From Caldifarciminota bacterium (lineage in GTDB: Bacteria > Hydrothermota > Tepidihabitantia > SM23-42): a stretch of 15,560 bases of DNA. Below are positions 1-7,046 of this stretch, in pieces. The translations under genes were made by a program, and so were the position numbers. Location: positions 1 through 15,560 of the forward strand of contig JAGMEL010000143.1 in assembly GCA_023128195.1 (NCBI GenBank), read 5' to 3'. A model generated the notes under the pieces. The model was not told the DNA's origin. It made no database searches and saw only the letters and a program-made list of their open reading frames with translations. Position 1 is the first letter of the stretch, and each line of letters begins with the position of its first letter.

Positions 1-213
1 TCCCTGTATTGTGTCTTCGTATATTTTTGCATATAAATTGTTGCCAATGGTTTCATAGATGACAAAATCTATTCCATTCGCACCTACTTTCACAATTTCT
101 GTAAATCCATCGTGGTCTATATCATAAGCAGAAATTGGCGTGACGGCTGGCTGTCCCACTGTATCCCGCCACACCTCCTGGGTAGGATAGGAAAAAGAAT
201 CAGGGGATTCAAA
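1..213. repeat. Near-identical block shared with 3028-3240
   Basis: A gap-free alignment at offset 3027 shows only four differences, at 26, 51, 129 and 190. The identity stops abruptly at about 214 inside both coding regions. It lies in equivalent parts of two paralogous genes, which suggests recent duplication or gene conversion. The left limit is unknown because the window ends. Confidence 0.9.
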
Positions 214-549
214 AATCATTATGCCATCCGCCAATGATGGATTCTCAATGTGAAATTGCAGAGCAAGATCATAAAATCCATCTCCATCAAAGTCTCCTGA
301 ATCCCATAGAAGATCTCCACCAGGAAGTGGCATTGAATCTATTTCCCATACATTGGGTAAATGTAGTTCGTAAAAATGAAGATAAGCAGGCCAGCTTCCA
401 TATGTGGTGAAAATGAATTCTACATTCTCATCTCGGTCTGTATCCATAATTTGGATTCTCGTATTACCAAAACCACTTACTCCTTGAGGGAAATACCATT
501 TTTGCACAAAATTGCTAAATAAGAATGGTAACATTAATAAAATTATCAT
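1..549 (-). CDS. Secreted FG-GAP/VCBS repeat protein, C-terminus cut by window edge
   Basis: Translating the minus strand from the ATG at 549 gives 183 open codons that run off the left edge, so the 3' part is missing. The start follows AAAGGAGG at a normal distance and an in-frame TAA lies just upstream, so it is fixed. The N-terminus (MIILLMLPFLFSNFVQKWYF) is a hydrophobic signal-peptide-like stretch with no Lys/Arg in front of it, which is odd for a Sec signal. Ca-binding type repeats follow: DTDRDENVEF, DFDGDGFYDL and DIDHDGFTEI. The protein is a clear paralog of the one at 2128-3576, and codons 113-183 are almost identical at DNA level to that gene. By family knowledge it would be an exported beta-propeller of unknown ligand. 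A T9SS sorting domain is expected beyond the edge, as in its paralogs. Confidence 0.85.
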   Translation of the reverse strand, partial: MIILLMLPFLFSNFVQKWYFPQGVSGFGNTRIQIMDTDRDENVEFIFTTYGSWPAYLHFYELHLPNVWEIDSMPLPGGDLLWDSGDFDGDGFYDLALQFHIENPSLADGIMIFESPDSFSYPTQEVWRDTVGQPAVTPISAYDIDHDGFTEIVKVGANGIDFVIYETIGNNLYAKIYEDTIQG

Positions 550-566
550 TTTCCTCCTTTATTTAT

Positions 567-598
567 AGTATACTAATAATTTGTGAAAAATGTGTGAA
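567..598 (-). promoter_or_regulatory. Putative promoter with doubled TTCACA boxes
   Basis: On the minus strand two TTCACA hexamers (593-598 and 582-587) sit exactly 11 bp apart and are followed by TATACT (567-572). The spacer is 20 bp from the distal box and 9 bp from the proximal one. The -10-like box ends 17 nt before the ATG at 549. Nearly the same arrangement occurs at 13739-13769 upstream of an unrelated gene. This could give the 549 gene its own transcription start. The boxes are seen in the sequence; the promoter function is inferred. Confidence 0.45.
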
Positions 599-610
599 AA
601 TATCCTCCTT

Positions 611-646
611 AAGGATAGGGTGAGGTAAAGACCCCACCCTATCCTT
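611..646 (-). promoter_or_regulatory. Intercistronic hairpin
   Basis: AAGGATAGGGTG (611-622) pairs with 635-646. The stem extends by three more pairs after one non-Watson-Crick position (623/634), leaving loop 627-630. That position is A-C on the plus strand but a G-U wobble in the minus transcript, which fits an RNA structure made by the minus-strand genes. It starts 6 nt after the stop at 653 and has no U-tract on its transcript 3' side (AAGGAGGATA follows), so it is not a standard intrinsic terminator. Confidence 0.6.
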
Positions 647-652
647 TTATAG

Positions 653-2074
653 TTATTTTATCTTAAGAACTTTCATACAAGAAGTCTCACCTGAATCGAC
701 ATTTTCAACCCGCATGAAGTAAATACCCTGTGCAACAATTCTACCATAGTCATCATTACCACTCCAAATCAATGTGTGGTTACCGTTAACGATTCCTGTA
801 TAAAGATTCTTCACCAACCTACCAGAAACATCGTAAACTTTAACACTAACCACTTTTTCAGTCTGATTCTGAAATTTAATGTTTAGGGTTTGGATAAATG
901 GATTTGGATAAATCTCTAATCTTGCTTCTTGTATCTGGCTTCTTGCTTCTTCAACCCCACCAGGGTCATACTCATAAATTCTCGTTTCATCGTTGCCGGA
1001 AATCACAATTTCGGCTAAACCATTATTATCAATATCATAAACTCGCACACAGGAGCCACTGGTATGACCAGGCAAGGTTTCCCAGACATAAAAACTATCA
1101 TTGCCCGCAGATTTAATAATATAAACATTCTGACAACCCTCCAGCACTATCTCCGGAATACTGTCTCCGTCCACATCGCCTGCATCCGAATAACCACCAT
1201 AATAACTATTGTGGCCACCAAAAAGGTCAAAGGTTTTTATGATCTCGTATGTGTTGTCACCGATTGCTTCAAAGATAAAAGCATTGATGCGCGCGGTTGG
1301 CACTATAAATCCCTTCACCGCAAACTCAAGCTTACCGTCTTCATCCGCATCAGGAACAGAAAAACAGTCTTTGATGTTGAAAGTAGAGAGAGTTTGAAGA
1401 ATAATTTCTTGATATGAATTATTCCCAATGCATTCAAAAATACTATATTCACCCCCAGTGTAGCCAAAAACAAATTCATTCTGTCCATCTAAATCAAAAT
1501 CTCCAAAGGTGAGGGTAGATGATGATGTATGTGTTGACGCGGTTGTAATTTCAGTAATTTTTTCATAAAGATTATCTCCAATGGACTCATAAATGTCCAA
1601 ATCCGTATAATAACCGCATACCTTTACTATTTCAGGAAGTCCATCTTGGTCAATGTCGTAAGTGCAAATAGGAGTGACTAAGGGGAATCCCGCTGTATCT
1701 CGCCACACCTCCTGGGTAGGATAAGAAAAAGAATCAGGAGATTCAAAAATTTGTGGACCCACTACAGGAAGACCAAAATCACCACCTATCACAAGATCAA
1801 AAAATCCATCATTATCAAAATCTCCCACATCCCATGCCTCATTGGTCATTGTATCAATTACTGCCTCCAGGTGAAAATTACTGTCAGGATATAATTCATA
1901 TACTACAATTTTTTCCTGAAGGTTTTCATAATAACCAAAGATTAGCTCAATCTGTGAATCCCGGTCACTGTCACACACCAAAATTCGCCCACGTCTACCT
2001 TCAGTTCCTCTGTCTAAATAGAACTTCTGTCCAAATTGTCCAATGAGAAGATTAATAATTAAAAAAATTGCCAT
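653..2074 (-). CDS. Secreted FG-GAP/VCBS repeat protein with T9SS-type C-terminal domain
   Basis: The product is 473 residues from the ATG at 2074, chosen because it aligns with the paralogs' starts (MAIFLIINLLIGQFGQKFY versus MIILLLLPFLINGFIQKWY). A GTG at 2116 would extend it through the upstream hairpin and is less likely. No good SD precedes 2074, unlike its neighbours, so translation may depend on coupling. Seven DxDxDG-like repeats are visible (for example DFDNDGFFDL, DIDQDGLPEI, DADEDGKLEF, DVDGDSIPEI, DIDNNGLAEI), typical of Ca-binding FG-GAP propeller blades. The last ~85 residues have YPNPF, YDVSGRLVK and YGRIVAQGIYF, the usual form of a T9SS/FlgD-like sorting domain. The body resembles the 482-residue protein upstream, but the tail is closest to that of the 1019-residue protein. 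The ligand is unknown. Confidence 0.9.
   Translation of the reverse strand: MAIFLIINLLIGQFGQKFYLDRGTEGRRGRILVCDSDRDSQIELIFGYYENLQEKIVVYELYPDSNFHLEAVIDTMTNEAWDVGDFDNDGFFDLVIGGDFGLPVVGPQIFESPDSFSYPTQEVWRDTAGFPLVTPICTYDIDQDGLPEIVKVCGYYTDLDIYESIGDNLYEKITEITTASTHTSSSTLTFGDFDLDGQNEFVFGYTGGEYSIFECIGNNSYQEIILQTLSTFNIKDCFSVPDADEDGKLEFAVKGFIVPTARINAFIFEAIGDNTYEIIKTFDLFGGHNSYYGGYSDAGDVDGDSIPEIVLEGCQNVYIIKSAGNDSFYVWETLPGHTSGSCVRVYDIDNNGLAEIVISGNDETRIYEYDPGGVEEARSQIQEARLEIYPNPFIQTLNIKFQNQTEKVVSVKVYDVSGRLVKNLYTGIVNGNHTLIWSGNDDYGRIVAQGIYFMRVENVDSGETSCMKVLKIK
820..907. repeat. Sorting-domain DNA block shared with 3798-3885
   Basis: These 88 bp align without gaps to 3798-3885 with about seven differences. 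Both encode the NLNIKFQNQTEK...VYDVSGRLVK part of the C-terminal domain, although the bodies of the two proteins are unrelated. The tail of the third gene (2128-3576) differs here. Confidence 0.85.
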
Positions 2075-2088
2075 TTTATTTACAAGCT

Positions 2089-2120
2089 GGTAGTGGGAGT
2101 ATTTCCATACTCCCACTACC
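2089..2120 (-). promoter_or_regulatory. Perfect 14-bp intercistronic hairpin
   Basis: GGTAGTGGGAGTAT (2089-2102) and its exact complement (2107-2120) enclose the loop TTCC. It lies 7 nt after the stop at 2128 and about 14 nt before the start at 2074. No U-run follows on the minus transcript. It is the only conspicuous signal in front of a gene that lacks an SD. Confidence 0.65.
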
Positions 2121-2127
2121 TGTTGTA

Positions 2128-3576
2128 TTATCGCACCCTAAGAACTTTATGAACACTGGTCTCACCTGAATCAAGATTTTCCACCTGTAAGAAGTAGATA
2201 CCTTGAGAAACCGCTCGGCCATTGTCGTCATCGCCATGCCAGATGATGTGGTCGGATAGTCTTAGAGTCGGATAGTCGAATTGTTTAATCATCCTACCGC
2301 TCACATCGTAGATTTTTAGCTCTATGCCCATTGCCCCGTGCCCTATGCCAAAGCTGATTTTTGTCTGTGTTGAGAATGGATTGGGAGATATGTGTATGCG
2401 TAAGACGTCAGGCGTAATGCGTAGAGCGGTTTCTTCCATCCCACCAGTGTCATATTCATAGATTCGCGTCTCATCTGCTCCTGAAATAATAATCTCTGAT
2501 AAACCATTTTCATCAATGTCAAAAATCCGCACACAAGAACCACTTGCATGACCAGGCAAGGTGTCCCAGATATAAAAAGAATCATTACCCGCAGCCTTGA
2601 TAATATAAACATACGAGGCAGACTCAAGCACAATTTCAGGAACACTATCACCATCAACATCGCCTGCCTCAGAATAGCCACCATAATAATCACCACCCGC
2701 AAGATTATAGGATTTGATAATTTCGTAGGTGTTATCTCCAATTGCCTCAAAGATAAAGGCATGGGTTCGGGCATCCAGAGGTGTAAACCCCTTCACCACA
2801 AATTCCAACTTACCATCGCCGTCCGCATCAGGCACTGAAAAGCAGTCCTTGATGTTTTTTGTAGGAACTGAACCTAAGTGGATAAACTCATACGTGTTAT
2901 CTGCTGGTGATTCATAGAGCCAATAATTAGCACCTCCAGCACCATCACTCAAATTACCTAAAACAAATTCAATTTTACCATCGTCATCAAAATCACCAAA
3001 AGCAATTGTTGATAGTGGGGTATTGATTCCCTGTATTGTGTCTTCGTATATTCTTGCATATAAATTGTTGCCAATGGCTTCATAGATGACAAAATCTATT
3101 CCATTCGCACCTACTTTCACAATTTCTGTAAATCCATCGTGGTCTATATCATAAGTAGAAATTGGCGTGACGGCTGGCTGTCCCACTGTATCCCGCCACA
3201 CCTCCTGGGTAGGATAAGAAAAAGAATCAGGGGATTCAAATATTGCTATTATTGGTACAGGTGCGCCATTCCCTGATGCATCACCATGAACAATAAGGTC
3301 TGAAATAGAATCATTGTCGTAATCACTAATATCCCAAACTAAAACAGAATCTACGGTTTGACTTTCTATTATATCCCAAGAATCAGGGGGGACAAATTCC
3401 GCAAAATAAACGCCAAAAGATTCTGGTATCCACCGCCGAAATATTAATTCTATTCTCCCATCATGGTCTGAATCGTAAACCAAAATTCTTCCACCCGGCG
3501 CAATCGTACCCAGCGGAATATACCATTTCTGGATAAAACCATTGATTAAGAAGGGTAACAGCAACAAAATTATCAT
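2128..3576 (-). CDS. Secreted FG-GAP/VCBS repeat protein with T9SS-type C-terminal domain
   Basis: The product is 482 residues, starting at an ATG preceded by AAAAGGAGA. The N-terminus (MIILLLLPFLINGF) is a short hydrophobic signal-like segment without a positive n-region, then QKWYIPLG. Seven acidic repeats are visible: DSDHDGRIEL, DYDNDSISDL, DIDHDGFTEI, DFDDDGKIEF, DADGDGKLEF, DVDGDSVPEI and DIDENGLSEI. These are spaced as in integrin-like FG-GAP/VCBS propellers and probably bind calcium. Residues ~395-482 form the sorting domain (SPNPF, IYDVSGRMIK, DDDNGRAVSQGIYF), expected to direct outer-membrane export and surface attachment. It shares a 213-bp near-identical block with the gene at 1-549. 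The tail has a different middle sequence (FGIGHGAMGIELK) from its two neighbours, showing that tails and bodies have recombined. The exact role is unknown. Confidence 0.92.
   Translation of the reverse strand: MIILLLLPFLINGFIQKWYIPLGTIAPGGRILVYDSDHDGRIELIFRRWIPESFGVYFAEFVPPDSWDIIESQTVDSVLVWDISDYDNDSISDLIVHGDASGNGAPVPIIAIFESPDSFSYPTQEVWRDTVGQPAVTPISTYDIDHDGFTEIVKVGANGIDFVIYEAIGNNLYARIYEDTIQGINTPLSTIAFGDFDDDGKIEFVLGNLSDGAGGANYWLYESPADNTYEFIHLGSVPTKNIKDCFSVPDADGDGKLEFVVKGFTPLDARTHAFIFEAIGDNTYEIIKSYNLAGGDYYGGYSEAGDVDGDSVPEIVLESASYVYIIKAAGNDSFYIWDTLPGHASGSCVRIFDIDENGLSEIIISGADETRIYEYDTGGMEETALRITPDVLRIHISPNPFSTQTKISFGIGHGAMGIELKIYDVSGRMIKQFDYPTLRLSDHIIWHGDDDNGRAVSQGIYFLQVENLDSGETSVHKVLRVR
3028..3240. 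repeat. Partner copy of the block at 1-213
   Basis: This is the same direct repeat inside the complete paralog at 2128-3576. The sub-block around 3196-3240, coding FESPDSFSYPTQEVWRDT, also recurs at about 1702-1746 in the third paralog, with synonymous positions largely conserved. Confidence 0.9.
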
Positions 3577-3590
3577 TTTTCTCCTTTTAA

Positions 3591-3622
3591 GATGGGGTGA
3601 AGATATATACCTTCACCCCATC
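3591..3622 (-). promoter_or_regulatory. Perfect 12-bp intercistronic hairpin next to an SD
   Basis: GATGGGGTGAAG (3591-3602) pairs exactly with 3611-3622 across an 8-nt loop. It starts 8 nt after the stop at 3631. On the transcript it is followed by TTAAAAGGAGA, so the base of the stem lies only about 4 nt from the SD of the 3576 gene. Folding could affect translation start or mRNA processing. Confidence 0.65.
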
Positions 3623-3630
3623 TTTTATTA

Positions 3631-6600
3631 CTACCTTACCTTAATAATTTTTCTACAGAAGGTGTCACCAGAAGTAAGATTTTTAACTTGTAAGAAATAT
3701 ACACCTTGAGAAACTGTCCTGCCGTTTTCATCATCACCTTTCCAGGTTAATGTGCTGTGTCCACTTACGATTCCTCGATAAAGACTCTTTACCAATCTAC
3801 CAGAAACATCGTAAACCCTAACACTAATCCCTTTTTCAGTCTGATTCTGGAATTTAATGTTTAAGTTTTGGATAAATGGATTTGGCGTAATCATAAAAGA
3901 AAATTTATTTATGGGTTGATTTTCCTGCGTCATCGGTCCGCCCGGGAATCCACCTTCGCCTTCTTCGTATTCATACTGATAAATAAAAATAGGACCAACA
4001 CTTGCAAAATCGCCATCATCACATTCGAATATAACTTCAACGATACTATCCGCATAAAACTCTGAAGGAATCCAGCATTCCAATGTCTCGGGTTCATAGG
4101 CTTCATACTCTATTTCTGCCACCTCTTCGTTATCAATCATAACCTTTGTTTTCCACTTATCTTCACGTTCATGATAGGCAACTGTTTTTAATTTATAGCG
4201 GTAACCTGGCACAAGAGGGAATTGATAGGTAATTGTTTCATAGCCTATATCAACAGGAATTTGCCACTCGGATATGCAACTGTCACGGGCAATTAGATAA
4301 GGAGAAGAAGGGTTATGACCATTAGAAGAGGTCAGATAAGCCATATCGCGTGGCATATGGTGAATCCTTTTGAATCGTATTGCATATGCAGCCCCTGGTT
4401 TCTCAAGCCATGCAGTGTAGAGATAAGAACCACTAATGGCACAGAATCTTGCAGCTGAATGTGGATAGTGTGACCAGGTGTAAGGTGCTCGGCTGATGTT
4501 ATAAAGAGGTTCTTGAGGACGAGTTTTATAATAGATTTCCCACCAGGTATTCATATGTGGGCTGGGTAAATCAACAAAGACTGTGAAAAAGCCCGAGGCA
4601 TTAACAGGATAAAGAGATGCTGTCTCAGATGTTAGACTGAAGTTTTGCCAAGTAAAATAAGGTGGAATTATACCGAGATGTCTCGCTGCTCGATAGACCT
4701 CTTCATAATTGTAAAAGCCTTCTTTTTTCTGCCAGACCACAAAAATTGAATCGCCGTAGGTCTCAACAAATGGATGGGCAGATTGAAGACCGTATTCGAA
4801 GAACTGCCAGCCCCAGTTATTCCAGGGTTGTTCTCTTGGTTTTGTTGCATAACAGATTGTATCACTGCGTTGCCAGACCGCATGGAGCGAGTTGTTCACC
4901 TCGCATCGTGCAATTGAGGGGAAAGTTCGGAGCGGTGGATCGTGAGGACCATGTGCTTGCTCGATCAGCACAAATGTTCCCTGCATAGGTACGGTAATAG
5001 TGAAGGTATAGTCTTCGACCCTGTGGTTTACATCCCGGGGCGGTCCTCCAGTGCGTGTAACAAGAATGTGCACTGTATTTGGATTGGATGCATGAATCGC
5101 AATAGAAGGCGGTGAGTTAAGGCGTAAGGGGTTAACGCCTACAGGATTCCAAAGATGATATATATCGCTCCACTGTACCGATGAGATTTTTCTTCTATAC
5201 CATAAACCTCCATTCTCATCAGTCCAGGTTACTGAAGGCAAATAATCAGAGCTTAAGGTGATTGACGGATATTTACCTTGGCCAATAATCTCAGGTATAG
5301 ACCAGTCATTGCCGCCGTTTGATGAATAACGGTAAATTACTTTTCTATGACCATCATAATAATGATCAGTATAAATTAAATGGAGTTCCTGAGAATTCGG
5401 CTTACGCACCAAATGGCGATTGCCGTTATAGGCAAGCGCCAATGGATCATCAGTCCAACCTTTGTGCAAAAGGTTTCCCCAGATATCCCAGTTAGAATCA
5501 CGGAAATCCTGCCAGACAACGAGGATATTCAGATCATCAAAGGCAACTGAGGGTAATGTCTGATCTTGAGCCGCTTCTGTTATTACAATTTCATCTAATA
5601 TGGAGTTACCGTCTTGTGAATAATGGCGTCCATAGATATTAAAATTACCTGCACGAAAATCCTGCCAAACAACAAAGAAATTTTCATGTTCAGCCATAAC
5701 CCCAGAGGCAAACTCGCTATTGTATTCAACAACCGCAATTGGTATCTCATTAAGGAGAATTTCACCAGCTTGATTTATAACTGCACCAAGCACATTATAA
5801 GATCCATCAACAGGCAAGACCAAATAATTTTCCAAAACATGATAAGAACAGAAGTAATTTATATTATTGAATGCAATATCTGGAGGGATGACATATAACT
5901 TGGGAATTAGTTCAATTGGTATAAGTTGCGGCACAGAATAATGAGGGGTATTTTCTGAGAATAAGACTCCTCCTTCCTCTACAGAACCATCGGGGGTTAC
6001 AAATTTGTATTTTATTGCGTGCTGTGTATATTCTTCAAACATCCACCACCGACACCAAGTATAAACGACGATAAATCTATCTCCATCAGAAGAAATTGTT
6101 GGATATCCAAGGTAACCGTCTTCTCCTGCATAGGTACCTCCTGCCTGATCAATCAAAAGATCTGAGAATAATGGATTTCCATCTCGGTTATAAAGTCTAC
6201 CCCTTAGATACGATCTTTGTGGATCGGTGAGGGTAGAAACAGTTCCTGTAATTAAGAAGATGTCTCCATTGCAACTAATAGCAGGAAAACACGTGGCTCC
6301 GGTTTGAATCATAAACGGCTCAACAATTACCGTTGACCCTTCATAAATTGCACCCCAAATTCCTAAAAAGCGCTCTTCTTCTGCAAAAACGCCCCGAGCG
6401 GTCCAGACCACAAACCACCTCTCACCGTCTGTCGCAACTGCTGGTAAAGTATCTCTCCAATCAGGAAGGTCGGGAGTGTGGATGAAGAATCTCTCTAATA
6501 CATTACCTTGAAGATCAACTCTTGCTGCCCATATATCACCAAGACTATCGTAAACCACAATATACTCGTTTCCAACAAATGCAACATCTGGTGCACCTTG

Positions 6601-6690
6601 GTTACCTATGCCAGCACAAATTGGAAACTCGTTGCCAATAGCAAATGTGGCCAGCATGGCTATTAAAAATGTTAACGAAATAATTTTCAT
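3631..6690 (-). CDS. Large secreted beta-propeller/Asp-box protein with T9SS-type C-terminal domain
   Basis: The product is 1019 residues, starting after AGGAGGAACAA. Residues 1-19 form a Sec signal peptide (cleavage likely after FAIG). The N-terminal ~400 residues repeat a blade with a FFVVWQDFR / D-IYGR pattern (clear copies at 340-356 and 391-405), typical of large extracellular propellers in FCB bacteria. Residues 456-463 (SSNGGNDW) match an Asp-box as in sialidase/BNR propellers, with no visible sialidase catalytic set. Residues ~800-915 look like a separate beta-rich domain. Residues 933-1019 are the sorting domain (TPNPF, YDVSGRLVKSL, DDENGRTVSQGVYF), closely matching the tail of the gene at 653-2074. 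It is the first gene after the promoter at 6897-6924. It is probably exported and surface-bound; the substrate or partner is not recognisable. Confidence 0.9.
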   Translation of the reverse strand: MKIISLTFLIAMLATFAIGNEFPICAGIGNQGAPDVAFVGNEYIVVYDSLGDIWAARVDLQGNVLERFFIHTPDLPDWRDTLPAVATDGERWFVVWTARGVFAEEERFLGIWGAIYEGSTVIVEPFMIQTGATCFPAISCNGDIFLITGTVSTLTDPQRSYLRGRLYNRDGNPLFSDLLIDQAGGTYAGEDGYLGYPTISSDGDRFIVVYTWCRWWMFEEYTQHAIKYKFVTPDGSVEEGGVLFSENTPHYSVPQLIPIELIPKLYVIPPDIAFNNINYFCSYHVLENYLVLPVDGSYNVLGAVINQAGEILLNEIPIAVVEYNSEFASGVMAEHENFFVVWQDFRAGNFNIYGRHYSQDGNSILDEIVITEAAQDQTLPSVAFDDLNILVVWQDFRDSNWDIWGNLLHKGWTDDPLALAYNGNRHLVRKPNSQELHLIYTDHYYDGHRKVIYRYSSNGGNDWSIPEIIGQGKYPSITLSSDYLPSVTWTDENGGLWYRRKISSVQWSDIYHLWNPVGVNPLRLNSPPSIAIHASNPNTVHILVTRTGGPPRDVNHRVEDYTFTITVPMQGTFVLIEQAHGPHDPPLRTFPSIARCEVNNSLHAVWQRSDTICYATKPREQPWNNWGWQFFEYGLQSAHPFVETYGDSIFVVWQKKEGFYNYEEVYRAARHLGIIPPYFTWQNFSLTSETASLYPVNASGFFTVFVDLPSPHMNTWWEIYYKTRPQEPLYNISRAPYTWSHYPHSAARFCAISGSYLYTAWLEKPGAAYAIRFKRIHHMPRDMAYLTSSNGHNPSSPYLIARDSCISEWQIPVDIGYETITYQFPLVPGYRYKLKTVAYHEREDKWKTKVMIDNEEVAEIEYEAYEPETLECWIPSEFYADSIVEVIFECDDGDFASVGPIFIYQYEYEEGEGGFPGGPMTQENQPINKFSFMITPNPFIQNLNIKFQNQTEKGISVRVYDVSGRLVKSLYRGIVSGHSTLTWKGDDENGRTVSQGVYFLQVKNLTSGDTFCRKIIKVR
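3798..3885. repeat. Partner copy of the sorting-domain block at 820-907
   Basis: This direct repeat shows roughly 92% identity over 88 bp. It is embedded in an otherwise unrelated protein gene and marks a mobile or shared C-terminal cassette. Confidence 0.85.
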
Positions 6691-6732
6691 TTGTTCCTCC
6701 TATTTGCAATTATGTTGCCAATTTTTAATCAT

Positions 6733-6769
6733 GCCTTGAAGGAATAAGAACAATTTATTCCCTCAAGGC
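6733..6769 (-). promoter_or_regulatory. Leader hairpin upstream of the secreted array
   Basis: The 15-nt arm at 6733-6747 pairs with 6755-6769 across a 7-nt loop. One position (6740/6762) is A-C on plus but a G-U wobble on the minus transcript. It lies in the 5' leader of the 6690 gene, 42 nt before the ATG, and only 3 nt after the stop of the candidate leader ORF, matching the stop-hairpin-SD order of the other gaps. Confidence 0.55.
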
Positions 6770-6772
6770 AAC

Positions 6773-6844
6773 TTAGCCAGCAATAACTTCACCTCTTTGA
6801 AAATGATAAAGCCTTAGAATTAAACCAGGAAGGGAAGTATTCAC
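6773..6844 (-). CDS. Candidate 23-codon leader ORF
   Basis: A GTG at 6844 is preceded by AGGAGGGGGG, and the frame stays open for 23 codons to a TAA, giving MNTSLPGLILRLYHFQRGEV plus IAG. It lies inside the expected 5' leader of the 6690 gene, between the promoter and the hairpin. Support comes only from the SD-like G-run and from position. It may simply be chance; no homolog is recognised. Confidence 0.2.
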   Translation of the reverse strand: MNTSLPGLILRLYHFQRGEVIAG

Positions 6845-6896
6845 CCCCCCTCCTATATTGAAGTCTCGAATTATACGGCACTATATCCATATATTA

Positions 6897-6924
6897 ATTT
6901 TAACAAAAATCTATAAATTGTCAA
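6897..6924 (-). promoter_or_regulatory. Sigma70-type promoter for the secreted array
   Basis: On the minus strand TTGACA (6919-6924) and TAAAAT (6897-6902) are separated by 16 bp. Transcription would start near 6890 and give a leader of about 200 nt before the ATG at 6690. Confidence 0.6.
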
Positions 6925-6975
6925 GGATCAAGTTAAAAGTCAAATGAGACTTAGATTTATGGAAATCATCCGTAG

Positions 6976-6987
6976 ATGAGCGCTCAT
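6976..6987. promoter_or_regulatory. 12-bp perfect palindrome ATGAGCGCTCAT
   Basis: This is a perfect dyad about 60 bp upstream of the TPR gene start and within the divergent gap, where a repressor could act on either side. A regulator for it is not identified. Confidence 0.3.
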
Positions 6988-7006
6988 AAGCCTGTAGTCG
7001 AATTTA

Positions 7007-7034
7007 ACCCCGCACCTATGCATAGGTGTGGGGT
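7007..7034 (+). promoter_or_regulatory. Hairpin abutting an SD, with central 16-bp palindrome
   Basis: CACCTATGCATAGGTG (7013-7028) is a perfect palindrome. It is flanked by ACCCC/GGGGT arms with one G-U pair (7012/7029) in the plus transcript. The stem ends at 7034 and the SD AAAGGAG begins at the next base, with the ATG at 7047. The DNA could be an operator, or the RNA could limit SD access. Confidence 0.5.
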
Positions 7035-7046
7035 AAAGGAGTTTGA

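Larger units (their letters stand above)
6691..7046. other. 356-bp divergent intergenic region
   Basis: This gap separates the minus-strand secreted array from the plus-strand TPR/CDF genes. It contains an SD for the 6690 gene (GGAGG near 6697-6701), a hairpin (6733-6769), a candidate 23-codon leader ORF (6773-6844), a minus-strand promoter (6897-6924), a 12-bp palindrome (6976-6987) and a hairpin (7007-7034). I could not find a convincing -35/-10 pair for the plus strand. Confidence 0.7.

Noticed and set aside
611..646. Hairpin read as an intrinsic terminator for a plus-strand transcript
   Set aside because: TTTT follows on the plus strand, but no plus-strand gene lies to its left, and the wobble position favours the minus transcript.
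2075..2116. N-terminal extension of the 653-2074 gene from GTG at 2116
   Set aside because: It would be encoded by the intercistronic hairpin, has no SD, and paralogs start at the position equivalent to 2074.
4662..4988. Plus-strand open frames opposite the secreted genes
   Set aside because: These are antisense shadows of well-supported minus-strand proteins with signal peptides and repeats, with no SD or family resemblance.
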